Under the pieces are notes generated by a model that was not told the DNA's origin, made no database searches, and saw only the letters and a program-made list of their open reading frames with translations. Below are positions 7,932 through 16,375 of a stretch of 38,926 nt of DNA, in pieces. This stretch comes from Acidobacteria bacterium bin61 (GTDB lineage: Bacteria; Acidobacteriota; Vicinamibacteria; Marinacidobacterales; Marinacidobacteraceae). The position numbers were made by a program, and so were the translations under genes. Location: assembly GCA_002238705.1 (NCBI GenBank), contig MPMW01000013.1, positions 1 through 38,926 on the forward strand, given 5' to 3'. Numbering within the stretch: position 1 is the stretch's first letter; each line of letters begins with the position of its first letter.

Positions 7932-8909
7932 GTGTCCGCCGCACCGCCGGAACCGGATCCCCCCGAAGGCTCCGGACACCGGGCCGGCTTCGTGGCGCTG
8001 GTGGGGCTCCCGGGCGCCGGGAAGTCCACGCTGCTGAACCGTCTGGTCGGCGCCCAGCTTGCGGCGGTTCACCGAAAACCCCAGACCACCCGGCGGCGCA
8101 TCCTGGGGGTGGCGCGCCGCCCCGGGCTGGAACTGATCCTGCTCGACACCCCGGGAATCCACCGTCCGCGCAGCGGTCTCGGCCGGGCGATGATGCGTGC
8201 CGTCTCCCAGAGCCTCGGAGGCGCGGACGCGGCGCTCGCGGTCGTGGACGGGATGCGGCCTCCTTCGGATCGCGATGGGGATCTGCTGCGCCGGCTCGAA
8301 GGGTTCTCCGGCCCCCGGGTGATTGGCATCAACAAGACCGACGCCGCGCCGGCGGCCCGGCTCGAAGAACTGGAGGGTTTCTACCGCGAGCGCGACCTCG
8401 GGCCGGTGGTGCTGCTGTCGGCCCGGACCGGGGCGAACGTGAACGGTCCGGACGACTCCCTGGATCCGGGCCAGGAGGACTGTGGGCCGGGGAGTGGGAG
8501 GAAGAGTTCGTTGATCGGGACGCTGGCGGAGCGTCTTCCGTACAGCCCGCCGCTCTATCCGGACGGCCAGATCACCGACCTCCCGGAGGCGTTCTTCGCT
8601 TCGGAAATCGTCCGCGAACGGCTGCTCGAACACCTCCACCAGGAGGTTCCCCACGCTGCCGCCGTACGGATCGAGTCATACGACGATTCCGAGCCCCTGG
8701 TGCGCATCGCGGCCTCGCTGCTGCTGGATCGGGATTCCCAGAAGGGGATCGTGATCGGCCGCGGCGGCCGGATGCTGAAACGAATCGGCACCGAAGCCCG
8801 CGGCCGCATCGAAAAGCGCCTCGGGCGGCGGGTCTTCCTCGACCTTCAGGTCAAGGTGCGCCAGAAATGGCGGGATAACCCCGGCATCCTGCGCGACCTG
8901 GGCCTCTGA
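7932..8909 (+). CDS. era: GTPase Era
   Basis: 325 aa starting GTG directly after the previous stop (TGAGTG). G1 is GLPGAGKST (25-33), G2 TT (about 62-63), G3 DTPG (72-75), G4 NKTD (134-137), G5 SA (163-164). A C-terminal KH domain follows with GIVIGRGG (272-279) and the basic end KVRQKWRDNPGILRDLGL. Era binds the 3' end of 16S rRNA and helps 30S assembly. Oddities: G1 differs from the usual GRPNVGKS, and an insert of about 25 residues rich in Gly/Asp/Ser (about 170-195) sits between the GTPase and KH parts. It is the last gene of the phoH operon; candidate terminators lie at 8947-8973 and 9083-9114. Confidence 0.93.
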   Translation: MSAAPPEPDPPEGSGHRAGFVALVGLPGAGKSTLLNRLVGAQLAAVHRKPQTTRRRILGVARRPGLELILLDTPGIHRPRSGLGRAMMRAVSQSLGGADAALAVVDGMRPPSDRDGDLLRRLEGFSGPRVIGINKTDAAPAARLEELEGFYRERDLGPVVLLSARTGANVNGPDDSLDPGQEDCGPGSGRKSSLIGTLAERLPYSPPLYPDGQITDLPEAFFASEIVRERLLEHLHQEVPHAAAVRIESYDDSEPLVRIAASLLLDRDSQKGIVIGRGGRMLKRIGTEARGRIEKRLGRRVFLDLQVKVRQKWRDNPGILRDLGL

Positions 8910-8946
8910 ACAGGCTGGTGCTGCGGCTGGCCTGACAAGAACTCAT

Positions 8947-8973
8947 GGCAGCGAACCTGGGGGGTTCGCTGCC
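8947..8973. terminator. 11-bp hairpin after era
   Basis: GGCAGCGAACC (8947-8957) and its perfect complement (8963-8973) enclose a TGGGG loop, 38 bases past the era stop. No clear T-run follows, so it may be a 3' end stabiliser rather than an intrinsic terminator. Confidence 0.5.
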
Positions 8974-9082
8974 GGCGATTTCGGTGGAAAGTGTGAAGGG
9001 GGTCCGCCACGGTCACGCCCGTAACCCATTGACTCCATTCCATTTACGTGTATCGATCCGCTCCGCTGGCCCCCGCCGCAAC

Positions 9083-9114
9083 CCCCCGCGCGGATGGGGT
9101 TCTGCGGGGGTTTT
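9083..9114 (+). terminator. Rho-independent terminator candidate
   Basis: CCCCCGC (9083-9089) pairs with GCGGGGG (9104-9110) and is followed directly by TTTT (9111-9114). It is the best intrinsic terminator for the phoH-era operon. The 14-base loop is rather long. Confidence 0.55.
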
Positions 9115-9381
9115 GAGCCTGCGCGGGAACACTGACGCACTCAACGGGTTGGGGACAGGGTCGAGCACTGGCCGGGGCCGACCGCGAGGGAGCTCGGCAA
9201 GCACAAGGTGCTGCGACGGCGGACGGGGATCGTCATCAAGTTCTTCGCAACCGAGACGAGTCCGAAGAGCGAGGTCCACTCAGCAGTTCCCCGCGTCTGT
9301 ACCGAAAGAGCCATCATGGCTCGATCCCGGGAATAACGGAGCGGACCGATAGCAGTCCGCGGTGGGGTCGGGCGAGCGTCG
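9115..9381. other. gene-free stretch before the LRR gene, possible coding relic
   Basis: No complete gene. Reading the plus strand from about 9165, one frame gives a coding-like stretch (LGKHKVLRRRTGIVIKFF around 9194-9247) ending at a TAA near 9335, with no start or RBS. I do not recognise it; it may be the tail of a deleted gene or chance. Confidence 0.3.
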
Positions 9382-10725
9382 CTACCTCGACCGGAACACG
9401 GCGTCTGCGACGATGAAGCCACGGTAGTCTCCGTCGACGCTCCTCAGGTAGTTCCCACCTCCGCCGGTCAGGTTCGATTTCGGTCCAGACGCCGTCACCG
9501 ACCAGGAGCCGCCGGTGTCCGTCACTGCAAACTCGTTGCTCCGCGTCGCCCCGGCGGGAATCGTCACGCTTGACGGCGACAGGGTGGCATTCGTGGCGCG
9601 GAGCTCGATCGGCATCGCGAACGGCGCGCCAGGAGGGAAGTCCACCCGCAGCGTGCTCGTCGTTCCCGAACGGGAAAGCTCCCTGATCTCGAGCGGGAGT
9701 TGGAACGGATCTCCCGGGTTCTCCTGCAGCCACAACCGCCTCAAAGAGGCCAACCCGACGAAGATGCCAGCGGGCAGGACGGCCAACTCGTTGCGCTCGA
9801 GATAAAGGAACTCCAGGCGGCCAAGGTCGGCGAAGGCGCCGGCGGGCAGACGGGTCAGTTCGTTGCCCTGCAGGTGCAACTGCCGCAGCTTGCCGAGCCC
9901 GTGGAACGCGCCCGCGGGCAGATCGCTCAGCAGGTTCTCGCTCAGGTCCAGCACCGACAGGTCGGGTTGGTTGTCGAGGAAACCGGCCGGCACGCTACGA
10001 AGGGAGTTTCCGCCCAGATTCAGGCTGGTCACCGCGAGCGGACGAAACAGGTCCGGTGGCAGCGTGCTCAGCGATGCCCGGCTCAGGTCCACTCCCTCCA
10101 GCTTGTCCAGTCCGTCGAAAAAGCCCGGCGGGACGCTGCCGAGCGGATTTCCGCCCAGGCTCAGGAACTGCAGGCTGTCGAGGCCATCGAACAAGCCTGC
10201 CGGCAACGCTCGCAGCGAGTTGTCGCCGAGGGACACTTGCGCCAACGAGACCAGGCCGGCGAAGACGCCCGCGGGAAGCGAATCGAGGCGGTTGTGTCCG
10301 AGATCGAGCCAGAACAGCGCCGCGAGTCCGGTGAAGTCGCCCGCTCGCAACGCCGAGATCCCCCGATTCCGCAGGTTGAGCGGGCCGGCAAGGTCGCGAA
10401 GGTCCGCTGGCGTAACGGCGGCGCAATCATTCGCGGGCAGCAACGCCAGGATCCCGTCCCGGACCTCCGGCGTCCGGTCGCAGAGCGGGACCACCATCGG
10501 CGCCGGCGCCGGGCCGGTCGGCGGGGGGCTCCCGTCGGTTGGCGGGGGTGTCGTGGGCGACGCGCCGTCGCCGCAACCAAACGCGAGCGCCGCCCAGAGA
10601 ACGAGCACGCCCGCGCGGGCGGACCGCGCGGCGAGCCGCCGCGAACGCGGGAGGGCGGCGGGTCTCGGGGCGGCGCCGCGTGGCGCCGGAATGGACCCGG
10701 GGACCGGCAACGCTGAAGTCGGCAC
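9382..10725 (-). CDS. leucine-rich repeat lipoprotein
   Basis: About 447 aa. The N-terminus has an Arg-rich stretch, hydrophobic GVLVLWAALAFGC and a lipobox Cys, so a lipid-anchored secreted protein is predicted; a Thr/Pro/Ser linker follows. Then comes an LRR cap (VPLCDRTPEVRDGILALL) and about nine 24-residue repeats of the LPAGxFxGLxxLxxLxLxxNxL type. The C-terminal 100 residues resemble a beta-sandwich (VTIPAGATRSNEFAVT). Such LRRs are binding surfaces, so adhesion or host/prey interaction is possible but not shown. The start is uncertain: GTG at 10725 is used because it is the first in-frame start that gives a plausible signal; no good Shine-Dalgarno is seen. It is divergent from the metalloprotease gene, only 37 bases apart. 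Confidence 0.85.
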   Translation of the reverse strand: MPTSALPVPGSIPAPRGAAPRPAALPRSRRLAARSARAGVLVLWAALAFGCGDGASPTTPPPTDGSPPPTGPAPAPMVVPLCDRTPEVRDGILALLPANDCAAVTPADLRDLAGPLNLRNRGISALRAGDFTGLAALFWLDLGHNRLDSLPAGVFAGLVSLAQVSLGDNSLRALPAGLFDGLDSLQFLSLGGNPLGSVPPGFFDGLDKLEGVDLSRASLSTLPPDLFRPLAVTSLNLGGNSLRSVPAGFLDNQPDLSVLDLSENLLSDLPAGAFHGLGKLRQLHLQGNELTRLPAGAFADLGRLEFLYLERNELAVLPAGIFVGLASLRRLWLQENPGDPFQLPLEIRELSRSGTTSTLRVDFPPGAPFAMPIELRATNATLSPSSVTIPAGATRSNEFAVTDTGGSWSVTASGPKSNLTGGGGNYLRSVDGDYRGFIVADAVFRSR

Positions 10726-10762
10726 TGCGAACCGGAGAATACCGATTAGGATCAGTGCGGGA

Positions 10763-12364
10763 ATGTTCGACGGACCACGGCGAGGCGGCCGCCGTCCGCG
10801 GGGGATGTTGCTGGGGCTGACGGTAGCGTTCCTGCTGCCCCACGACGGCGCCGACGGATACCGTTTCCTCGCGTACCACCGGAACCAGGACGTCCCCACG
10901 GCCCGGGACGCCCAGTTGTGGAGTTCGACCCACTGGGGCTTCGACGACTCGCTCGCCTGGGTCGTCGCTGACGATCCCGGGTGGACCGCCGGATGGAAAG
11001 GCAGATATGGAGTGCGGATTGACGCCCCCTTCCGGAGCGCGTCGGAAGTGCTGGCGCCGGTTGCCGAGGCGCTCGCCGTCTGGTCCCGGATCGAAGGCGC
11101 GGACATTGACTGGCGCGTCACCGGCGTCCACGAGGGCGTGCAGGTTGGCCTGGACGGACGCAACGCGATCACCGTGGATCCGGAATCGGGAGCGGCGGCC
11201 TATGCGATCGGCTGGGCCCGGAGCAGACACTACATCACCAACGACTGGCTTCTGGAGGAGTGCGATATCGCGTTGCATCCCGACACGGCATCCGGTCTGG
11301 GCCGCTCCCACCTTTCCATTCTGATTCATGAACTCGGCCATTGCGTGGGCCTCGACCACGCCGCGGTGGCCCCCCATTCCTTCTGGACGGCATGGCGCAA
11401 TGGAGATCGCGGTGGCGAACTCGCCGCGTGGGGCGCCGCGCCCCAGATGTCCTACGGGAAAGTTCCGTTGAACGGCCTCGTGCTGGACGACGTCATCGGC
11501 GCTTCCCTGCTGCGCCCGGCGCGCGGCTGGCTGCGGAACCGGGGCGCGATTGCGGGCGCGATCACGGTCGAGGGGGAGCCGGCGTCCTTCGCTTCCGTCT
11601 GGGCGATCCGGACCGCGGACGGCAGCAGGGAGGGCGGGATCGGCAGTTTTACCGACGTGGAGGGCCGCTTCCTCATCGAAGGCCTCGCTCCGGGCGTTTA
11701 CCTGGTCCGGGCGGGACCCAGGATCCTGACGAGCGCCCACTTCTTTGCGGAAGACGGGCGGCGGCACGACACGCGGGACGGGCTTGCGCTGGATCCGGTG
11801 ACGGTGTCGCCCGGACGCGTGGCGGAGGGGGTCGCGGTGGATCTTCGCCGGGGGCGGGTGGGGCCGAACCGGTCTGGTACCGAAGCCCGCGCAACCCTCC
11901 CGCACCGTGGCCCGGTTCCGGGCAGCCGCGCCGCGTGGAGCCGCCATCACCGGGCGGCGGCGCGCAGCGCGGTGGGCGCGCCGTGCCCCGGCTTGACCGT
12001 CCACGCCCAGCCGCCGGAGCCCGCCGGCCGGGATCGGGACGGCCGGGATCACCTCGCCACGAGCGTGACCGTCGAACTCGCCCGCGAGGTCGCCGGCGTC
12101 ACTCTGGATCTGTTGGACCCCTATGCCACGTTGTTCTGGGACGACCCGCCGGTTTCCGCGTCCCGCATCACGGCCTGGCGCACCGAGGTTCTGGGGGGGC
12201 GGGTCCGTCACTCGTTCGACATCGAATGGCTCCAGGAGACAGCGAACCCGCCCTTCGATCTGTCGCTCCGGAGCCAGGATCTCAGAATCGGCTTCCACGG
12301 AGGCCCCTGCTCGGGATCGCCGCTTCTGATCTGCGCCGCCCCTGGCTGCCAGTTCGTCCCGTAG
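10763..12364 (+). CDS. secreted metzincin-type zinc metalloprotease with carboxypeptidase-regulatory-like domain
   Basis: 533 aa from the ATG at 10763 (AGGAT at 10748); an ATG at 10805 is a second option and is closer to the hydrophobic signal MLLGLTVAFLLP. The catalytic motif is HELGHCVGLDH: H189, E190, H193, H199, with G196. A Met-turn candidate QMSYGK (M229) lies 30 residues on. Together these define a metzincin (matrixin/pappalysin-like) fold. Residues about 265-330 form a carboxypeptidase-regulatory-like beta domain (GSFTDVEGRFLIEGLAPGVYLV). The C-terminal part is unassigned. It probably cuts extracellular protein. The shared promoter region with the LRR lipoprotein suggests co-regulation, which is inference. 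Confidence 0.85.
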   Translation: MFDGPRRGGRRPRGMLLGLTVAFLLPHDGADGYRFLAYHRNQDVPTARDAQLWSSTHWGFDDSLAWVVADDPGWTAGWKGRYGVRIDAPFRSASEVLAPVAEALAVWSRIEGADIDWRVTGVHEGVQVGLDGRNAITVDPESGAAAYAIGWARSRHYITNDWLLEECDIALHPDTASGLGRSHLSILIHELGHCVGLDHAAVAPHSFWTAWRNGDRGGELAAWGAAPQMSYGKVPLNGLVLDDVIGASLLRPARGWLRNRGAIAGAITVEGEPASFASVWAIRTADGSREGGIGSFTDVEGRFLIEGLAPGVYLVRAGPRILTSAHFFAEDGRRHDTRDGLALDPVTVSPGRVAEGVAVDLRRGRVGPNRSGTEARATLPHRGPVPGSRAAWSRHHRAAARSAVGAPCPGLTVHAQPPEPAGRDRDGRDHLATSVTVELAREVAGVTLDLLDPYATLFWDDPPVSASRITAWRTEVLGGRVRHSFDIEWLQETANPPFDLSLRSQDLRIGFHGGPCSGSPLLICAAPGCQFVP

Positions 12365-12403
12365 CCCGCCGTGCCATCAGGTCCGGCCGCTGGGGGCAGC
12401 GGG

Positions 12404-12431
12404 TGGGGCAATCCCAGGTGTGTTTGCCCCA
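12404..12431. terminator. weak hairpin after the metalloprotease gene
   Basis: TGGGGCAA (12404-12411) and TTGCCCCA (12424-12431) form an 8-bp perfect stem with a 12-base loop, 40 bases past the stop. There is no T-run. The rest of 12365-12620 shows nothing I can support. Confidence 0.35.
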
Positions 12432-12620
12432 ACCGCGACGCAGCGTGCCGTATGGCGGCGCGATCCAGGTGGGAGAAACGTTCCCGAAACGCACCGGCGC
12501 CCCTTGGCTTCTACCGACTCTACGGACCGGGCTAGCGTCCAGGGTGCAGTAGCACGCACCCCGGATTGTCTGGCCCGCATCGATAAACTTGATTCGCGTC
12601 GAGCCGCAGCCGGGTAACGC

Positions 12621-13097
12621 ATGACCTCGCGCAAGACCCTCTATCTGGCCAACCCGTACGGCTTTTCCGAAGGGCAACGCGAAGGACCGCTGGATGAACT
12701 CGTCCGGGCACTGGAGGCGGTCGGGGCCGAGGTCTGGGAACCCTTCGCCCGCAACAATCAAGTGGATCGGGCCGCTCCCGGTTGGGCCTACCGGATCGGC
12801 CAGGCCGACCTGCGTGACGTCCGTAACGCCGACGGACTCTTCGCGGTGGTGAACGGGTGCCCTCCTGACGAGGGGGTCATGGTCGAACTCGGGATGGCGA
12901 TCGCCTGGCGGAAACCGGTGTTCCTGTTCCGCGACGATTTCCGCCGTTCGACCGATAGCGAGGTCTATCCGCTGAACCTGATGCTGTTCACCGGGTTACC
13001 GGAGACCGGTTGGGAGAACTTCTGGTACCGGTCTGTGAGAGAGATCGCCGATCCGCACAAGGCGCTTGTCCGCTGGCTGCGGGAGCAACCGGCCTGA
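12621..13097 (+). CDS. nucleoside 2-deoxyribosyltransferase family protein
   Basis: 158 aa. It opens with TLYLANPYGFS, the family's N-terminal nucleotide-binding strand, and carries NGCPPDEGVMVELGMAIAW (about 75-93), in which the DEG-x3-ELG block contains the catalytic glutamate. The family moves 2-deoxyribose between bases in nucleotide salvage; some members act in defence or on modified nucleotides. The length is typical. The ATG at 12621 fits the family start, with only a weak GCCGGG upstream. It is isolated between a secreted protease and a gene-free region, so context adds little. Confidence 0.85.
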   Translation: MTSRKTLYLANPYGFSEGQREGPLDELVRALEAVGAEVWEPFARNNQVDRAAPGWAYRIGQADLRDVRNADGLFAVVNGCPPDEGVMVELGMAIAWRKPVFLFRDDFRRSTDSEVYPLNLMLFTGLPETGWENFWYRSVREIADPHKALVRWLREQPA

Positions 13098-13403
13098 TGC
13101 GCCTCGGGCTCGAACTCGGCTAGGACAAGCGTCAACATTCGGGGCTTCGGCAGTGCTTGGCTGTTGCGAGCAACAAGCTCGAGATGACCGCCAAGAGCAC
13201 CAGAGCCGGCAGGCCAACTTGAGCGTAGGCCAGCCTACACAGCGTGTCCACACCGTGCTCTGGCGAGGGAGGCTGCGCCCTGGGCGCAGCCCCCGGACCC
13301 CCGCACCGGTGCGCTCCTGGCGGAGGGGGGCGCACCGCTGTGGGCGCCGCCCGCGTCCCGCGCGGGCGGTGTAGGTCGCGTGGCGTCGGCGCGGAGCGCT
13401 GGC

Positions 13404-13563
13404 CCGACGCTCGTTCCGGACAACGCTTCGACCCGCGCCGCCAGCGTCCGGACGTGCTCCCGCGCGAGCGACTCCAGCTTCGGCCTGAACGACCTCCCGC
13501 ACCAGCCCATGCTCGCCCATGGTGACCACCAGGCGGTCGAAGACCTGACGCCGGACGTCCGCG
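13404..13563 (-). pseudogene. frameshifted coding remnant, unknown family
   Basis: On the minus strand one frame reads VADVRRQVFDRLVVTMGEHG and then LVREVV; the neighbouring frame continues with RPKLESLAREHVRTLAARVE and ALSGTSV. Together they form a helical, amphipathic stretch of about 50 residues typical of real protein, but no single frame carries it and there is no convincing start. I do not recognise the family. Low-complexity Ala/Pro/Gly follows. Confidence 0.4.
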
Positions 13564-13607
13564 ACTGATCAGGCGTCTTCCGGGTCGCTCGCGGGGCCGC
13601 TTTCGTA

Positions 13608-13637
13608 CGGGACAAGGACAACACCCCCCTTGTCCCG
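13608..13637. repeat. 9-bp hairpin with conserved loop, matching one inside the IS66-type MITE
   Basis: CGGGACAAG (13608-13616) and its complement (13629-13637) enclose a loop that reads GGGGGTGTTGTC on the minus strand. The MITE hairpin at 17661-17702 has the same loop core, with stem bases changed in pairs. On the minus strand the surrounding 110 bases also resemble the MITE interior at about 17608-17702, and both encode a GGVVL-x-P peptide (DQQRDKGGVVLVP here, RQKERQEGGVVLLP in the MITE). Confidence 0.55.
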
Positions 13638-13722
13638 TTGCTGGTCCCACGCTTTCACCGCAGGGCTTTTCACGAAACCCCATGGCGTCACTACGGTTCG
13701 CTCGCAGGCTCCCGAACCGCAC

Positions 13723-13836
13723 TCTCCGCCTCGGGGCGGAGCGTGGGGCGGGGAGCGACCCCCCTCCATCCTCCGGATGGACGGTCCGGAAACGGACGGC
13801 TTTGCCGCCCCTTTTGCCGCTTTCGGGGTCGCTCCC
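13723..13836. ncRNA. multi-branch structured region, candidate RNA or cruciform
   Basis: A 7-bp hairpin (CTCCGCC/GGCGGAG, about 13723-13740) is followed by a 12-bp perfect closing stem, GGGAGCGACCCC at 13751-13762 with its complement at 13825-13836. Inside lie CCATCC/GGATGG with a 3-base loop (about 13766-13780) and GTCCG/CGGAC around a GAAA (GNRA) tetraloop (about 13784-13797). The nested arrangement is unlikely by chance even in GC-rich DNA. There is no promoter or family match, so RNA function is a guess. Confidence 0.35.
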
Positions 13837-13938
13837 GACGCCGCCTCGCGGCGGCCAGTCATCCTTGCGGGAAGGCTCAATTGAACGCGGCAGCGGCCGG
13901 GCGGCGGCGCGGACAGCGACCTAGACCACGGAGAGAGC

Positions 13939-16368
13939 CTAGAGCGATCCGAGCGCGGCCCAAGGATCGCCGCGCAGGGTCCTGAGTCCGGCGATCGCCG
14001 AAGCGGCCAACATCAGCAACAACAAAAGGGCCGCCGGCCCCAGGTAGAAGAGCGGATCGCCGGTCTCGATCCACGGCACCCGTGCCGCCACCGCTCGCGA
14101 CAACATCCAACCAGACAGGGTTCCGGACGCGACACCGACCACCGCGGCGACTGCCGTCGAACGGAACGCGCCCCACACCAGCAGATCTGGATCGGCGCCC
14201 AGCGCGGTTCGGACCGCAGTCGCATGGGATTCCCGAACCACGAAATCCGCGATGTGACCGATCCCGCCGACGACGGCGAGCAGCAGACCGGCGACGGCGA
14301 AGATGCCGAGCGCCACTCCGGCCAGCAGGGGCGCACCCAACAGCCGGATGCGACGTTCCCGAACCGAAACGACAGCAGTCACACGCATCGAAGCGTCCAC
14401 CTCGCGCGGCAGCCGGCCGAGCGCCGCTACCTGCTCGGGTGTCGGCCCCTCTCCAAACCGGGCCACCAACTCCACCTTGGGATTGCCGAGGAAGGCCGGA
14501 GGAATCGCGAACGGGACGTACGCAGTGGGGAACGTCGACCGGTCCGGAAAGACTCTGAGGTCAGGAACCAACCCGACGACGCGTTGTTCCGAGGGGCCCA
14601 TTTGGACTATCTCGCCGACCGGGTCCGAAAGCCCGGCAGCGCGAGCATACGATCGGTCAACCACCGCCACGCGCTCGGACTCGGGAGTGTCCTGCTCCGT
14701 GATTCCCCGCCCGCTTACGAGCGGAATGCCAAGCACGGAGAGGAGACCAGGACTGACGGACCGGGTCGCGCGTCCCGAGTCCGGATCACGGGGGCCGCCG
14801 GGGTCCGTGGCCGTGAACATGACCGAACCACCCATCTCGTCCGGCAGGGCGTCCGCGTAGCCCGCCGACTCAACTTCCGGGATCGCTTCGATGCGTTCAA
14901 CCAGCCGATTCAGCACCACCACCTTCTCGCTGTGGGGAAGCGATGCGCCCGCGGCCCGGCCTCCGAAGTCCATGGTGAGCTGGGCGAGCCCCGCATCCGA
15001 ATAGCCGCCCCGGCCGGCGAAGAGCCGCCAGGCGCTTCCGCCCATTACCGCGGTGGCGGTCAGGATCACCGTTGCAGCCGCAACCCCGAGCGCCAGGGTC
15101 GGAGACACGGCGCGCACCCGGTGGGCGCCGCTGAAACGCGCCATGCCCGCCACCTGTTGACGAATCCGAAGCGTGTTCAGGAGCGGCGCGGCTTCCGCCG
15201 CGGCACACGCCAGCAACGCAACCACAAAGGCCTGCCCGGCCGCGCTCGGACCGGTGGCCCAGTCCGCAGCAAACGGGAGGTCGGCCCCGTATCGGCGGAG
15301 GAGCGGCACGACCCAGGCCGCAAGCAGCGCGCTTCCGGCGGTCACCGCCGCCGCCAACAGCGTCACGCGGAAGAGCGCGGCCAGGAACTCGTCGCGAGAG
15401 GAACCCCCGAGTGCCCGCCGGATGCCCGCCGCGCGTCGTCCGGCGATGGAACGGGCGAGCCGCAGGCCCGAAACGCTGATCGCAGCTGCCAGCACCAACA
15501 GCAGCGCTCCCGCGCGCAGGATCTCGAGCGTCGGGCGTACCGACGCCGTGAGGGATCGCACCAGCGGGACTGCCTCAATGCGCTCGTCCTCGCGCCGGAA
15601 GCCCCCGTCGGTGAGCAGGGCCGTGGCTTCGGCCGCCGCGGCCGCCGAGGCTACCCCCGGCCGGAGCCGACCGTAGGCGTCGCCGGCTCGCGAGCTACCG
15701 CCGGGGCCGGTAGCGACCTGGCGGCGACGCGCCGGAACCCAAATCTCGGCGGCCAGGGTGGGCGTGAAGAATCCCTCCGGCAGGACTCCGATGACGCGCA
15801 TCGGTTCGCGATCCAGCACGATCTCCGTTCCGATTGCATCCGCCGTCCCGCCGAGCGCGGTCCTCCAGAAACCGTGGCTCACCAGCACGACGGCCTGGCC
15901 CCGGTCCAGGCTCAGCAGCGAGGGCCGACCCGCCGTGGCTCTCGCTTCCCCTTCGTGGTCCTCGGGTCGGAAGGGCCGCCCAAGGGCGGGTGCGACCCCG
16001 AGCACTTCCAGAAAGCCCGGCTCCAGCGCCTCCACTGTCACGGATCGCATCGGGGGGTCGCCAAGCATCATGGACGCGCCCCACAGGTGCCCCACCCAAG
16101 AGAAAGACTCGGCGCGCTCCCGTAACATGCCCGCCTCGCGGTCGGAGAGGAAGCGGCTGAACACCTGCTCCCCCCCGGCCGCACGCAGGGCGATCAGTTC
16201 TTCCGGATCGTCATACGGGAGGGCGCGATCCACCGCCGACTCCCAGACGGCGCCGACCGTATGGAAGGCTCCGACCGCGAACACGAGGGCCAGCACTGCC
16301 GCCGCGGTGTTTCCCGGCGCGCCGGTCAGCGAACGCCAGGCACCGACGAACGCGACTCTTGTACGCAC
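13939..16368 (-). CDS. ADOP-type FtsX/MacB-like ABC transporter permease
   Basis: 809 aa. Two MacB-type periplasmic domains and two FtsX-type membrane blocks: an N-terminal helix (about 18-40), a first periplasmic domain (50-270), helices at about 290-410, a second helix near 435-460, a second periplasmic domain and three C-terminal helices (about 680-800). Motifs fit the duplicated orphan permease family (for example VSHGFWRTALGG, PFRPEDHEG, LGIPLVSGRG). These work with separate ATPases and are usually thought to export or extract lipoproteins or peptides; no ATPase gene is adjacent. Start GTG at 16368, seven bases past the ankyrin gene stop, with GAGG just upstream. Probably co-transcribed with the ankyrin gene. 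Confidence 0.88.
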   Translation of the reverse strand: MRTRVAFVGAWRSLTGAPGNTAAAVLALVFAVGAFHTVGAVWESAVDRALPYDDPEELIALRAAGGEQVFSRFLSDREAGMLRERAESFSWVGHLWGASMMLGDPPMRSVTVEALEPGFLEVLGVAPALGRPFRPEDHEGEARATAGRPSLLSLDRGQAVVLVSHGFWRTALGGTADAIGTEIVLDREPMRVIGVLPEGFFTPTLAAEIWVPARRRQVATGPGGSSRAGDAYGRLRPGVASAAAAAEATALLTDGGFRREDERIEAVPLVRSLTASVRPTLEILRAGALLLVLAAAISVSGLRLARSIAGRRAAGIRRALGGSSRDEFLAALFRVTLLAAAVTAGSALLAAWVVPLLRRYGADLPFAADWATGPSAAGQAFVVALLACAAAEAAPLLNTLRIRQQVAGMARFSGAHRVRAVSPTLALGVAAATVILTATAVMGGSAWRLFAGRGGYSDAGLAQLTMDFGGRAAGASLPHSEKVVVLNRLVERIEAIPEVESAGYADALPDEMGGSVMFTATDPGGPRDPDSGRATRSVSPGLLSVLGIPLVSGRGITEQDTPESERVAVVDRSYARAAGLSDPVGEIVQMGPSEQRVVGLVPDLRVFPDRSTFPTAYVPFAIPPAFLGNPKVELVARFGEGPTPEQVAALGRLPREVDASMRVTAVVSVRERRIRLLGAPLLAGVALGIFAVAGLLLAVVGGIGHIADFVVRESHATAVRTALGADPDLLVWGAFRSTAVAAVVGVASGTLSGWMLSRAVAARVPWIETGDPLFYLGPAALLLLLMLAASAIAGLRTLRGDPWAALGSL

Positions 16369-16375
16369 GGGCGCC

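Larger units (their letters stand above)
13098..13938. other. gene-free region with coding remnants and dense hairpins
   Basis: No intact gene. The first part has a 9-bp GGCTGCGCC/GGCGCAGCC palindrome near 13268-13288 and a CCGCCCGCG/CGCGGGCGG hairpin near 13347-13371. Distinct items within it are listed separately: a frameshifted minus-strand remnant (13404-13563), a loop-conserved hairpin (13608-13637) and a multi-branch structure (13723-13836). Confidence 0.5.

Noticed and set aside
12996-13529. 177-codon minus-strand open frame across the deoxyribosyltransferase 3' end
   Set aside because: Partly antisense to a real gene; only the short helical remnant at 13404-13563 looks coding, and it needs two frames.
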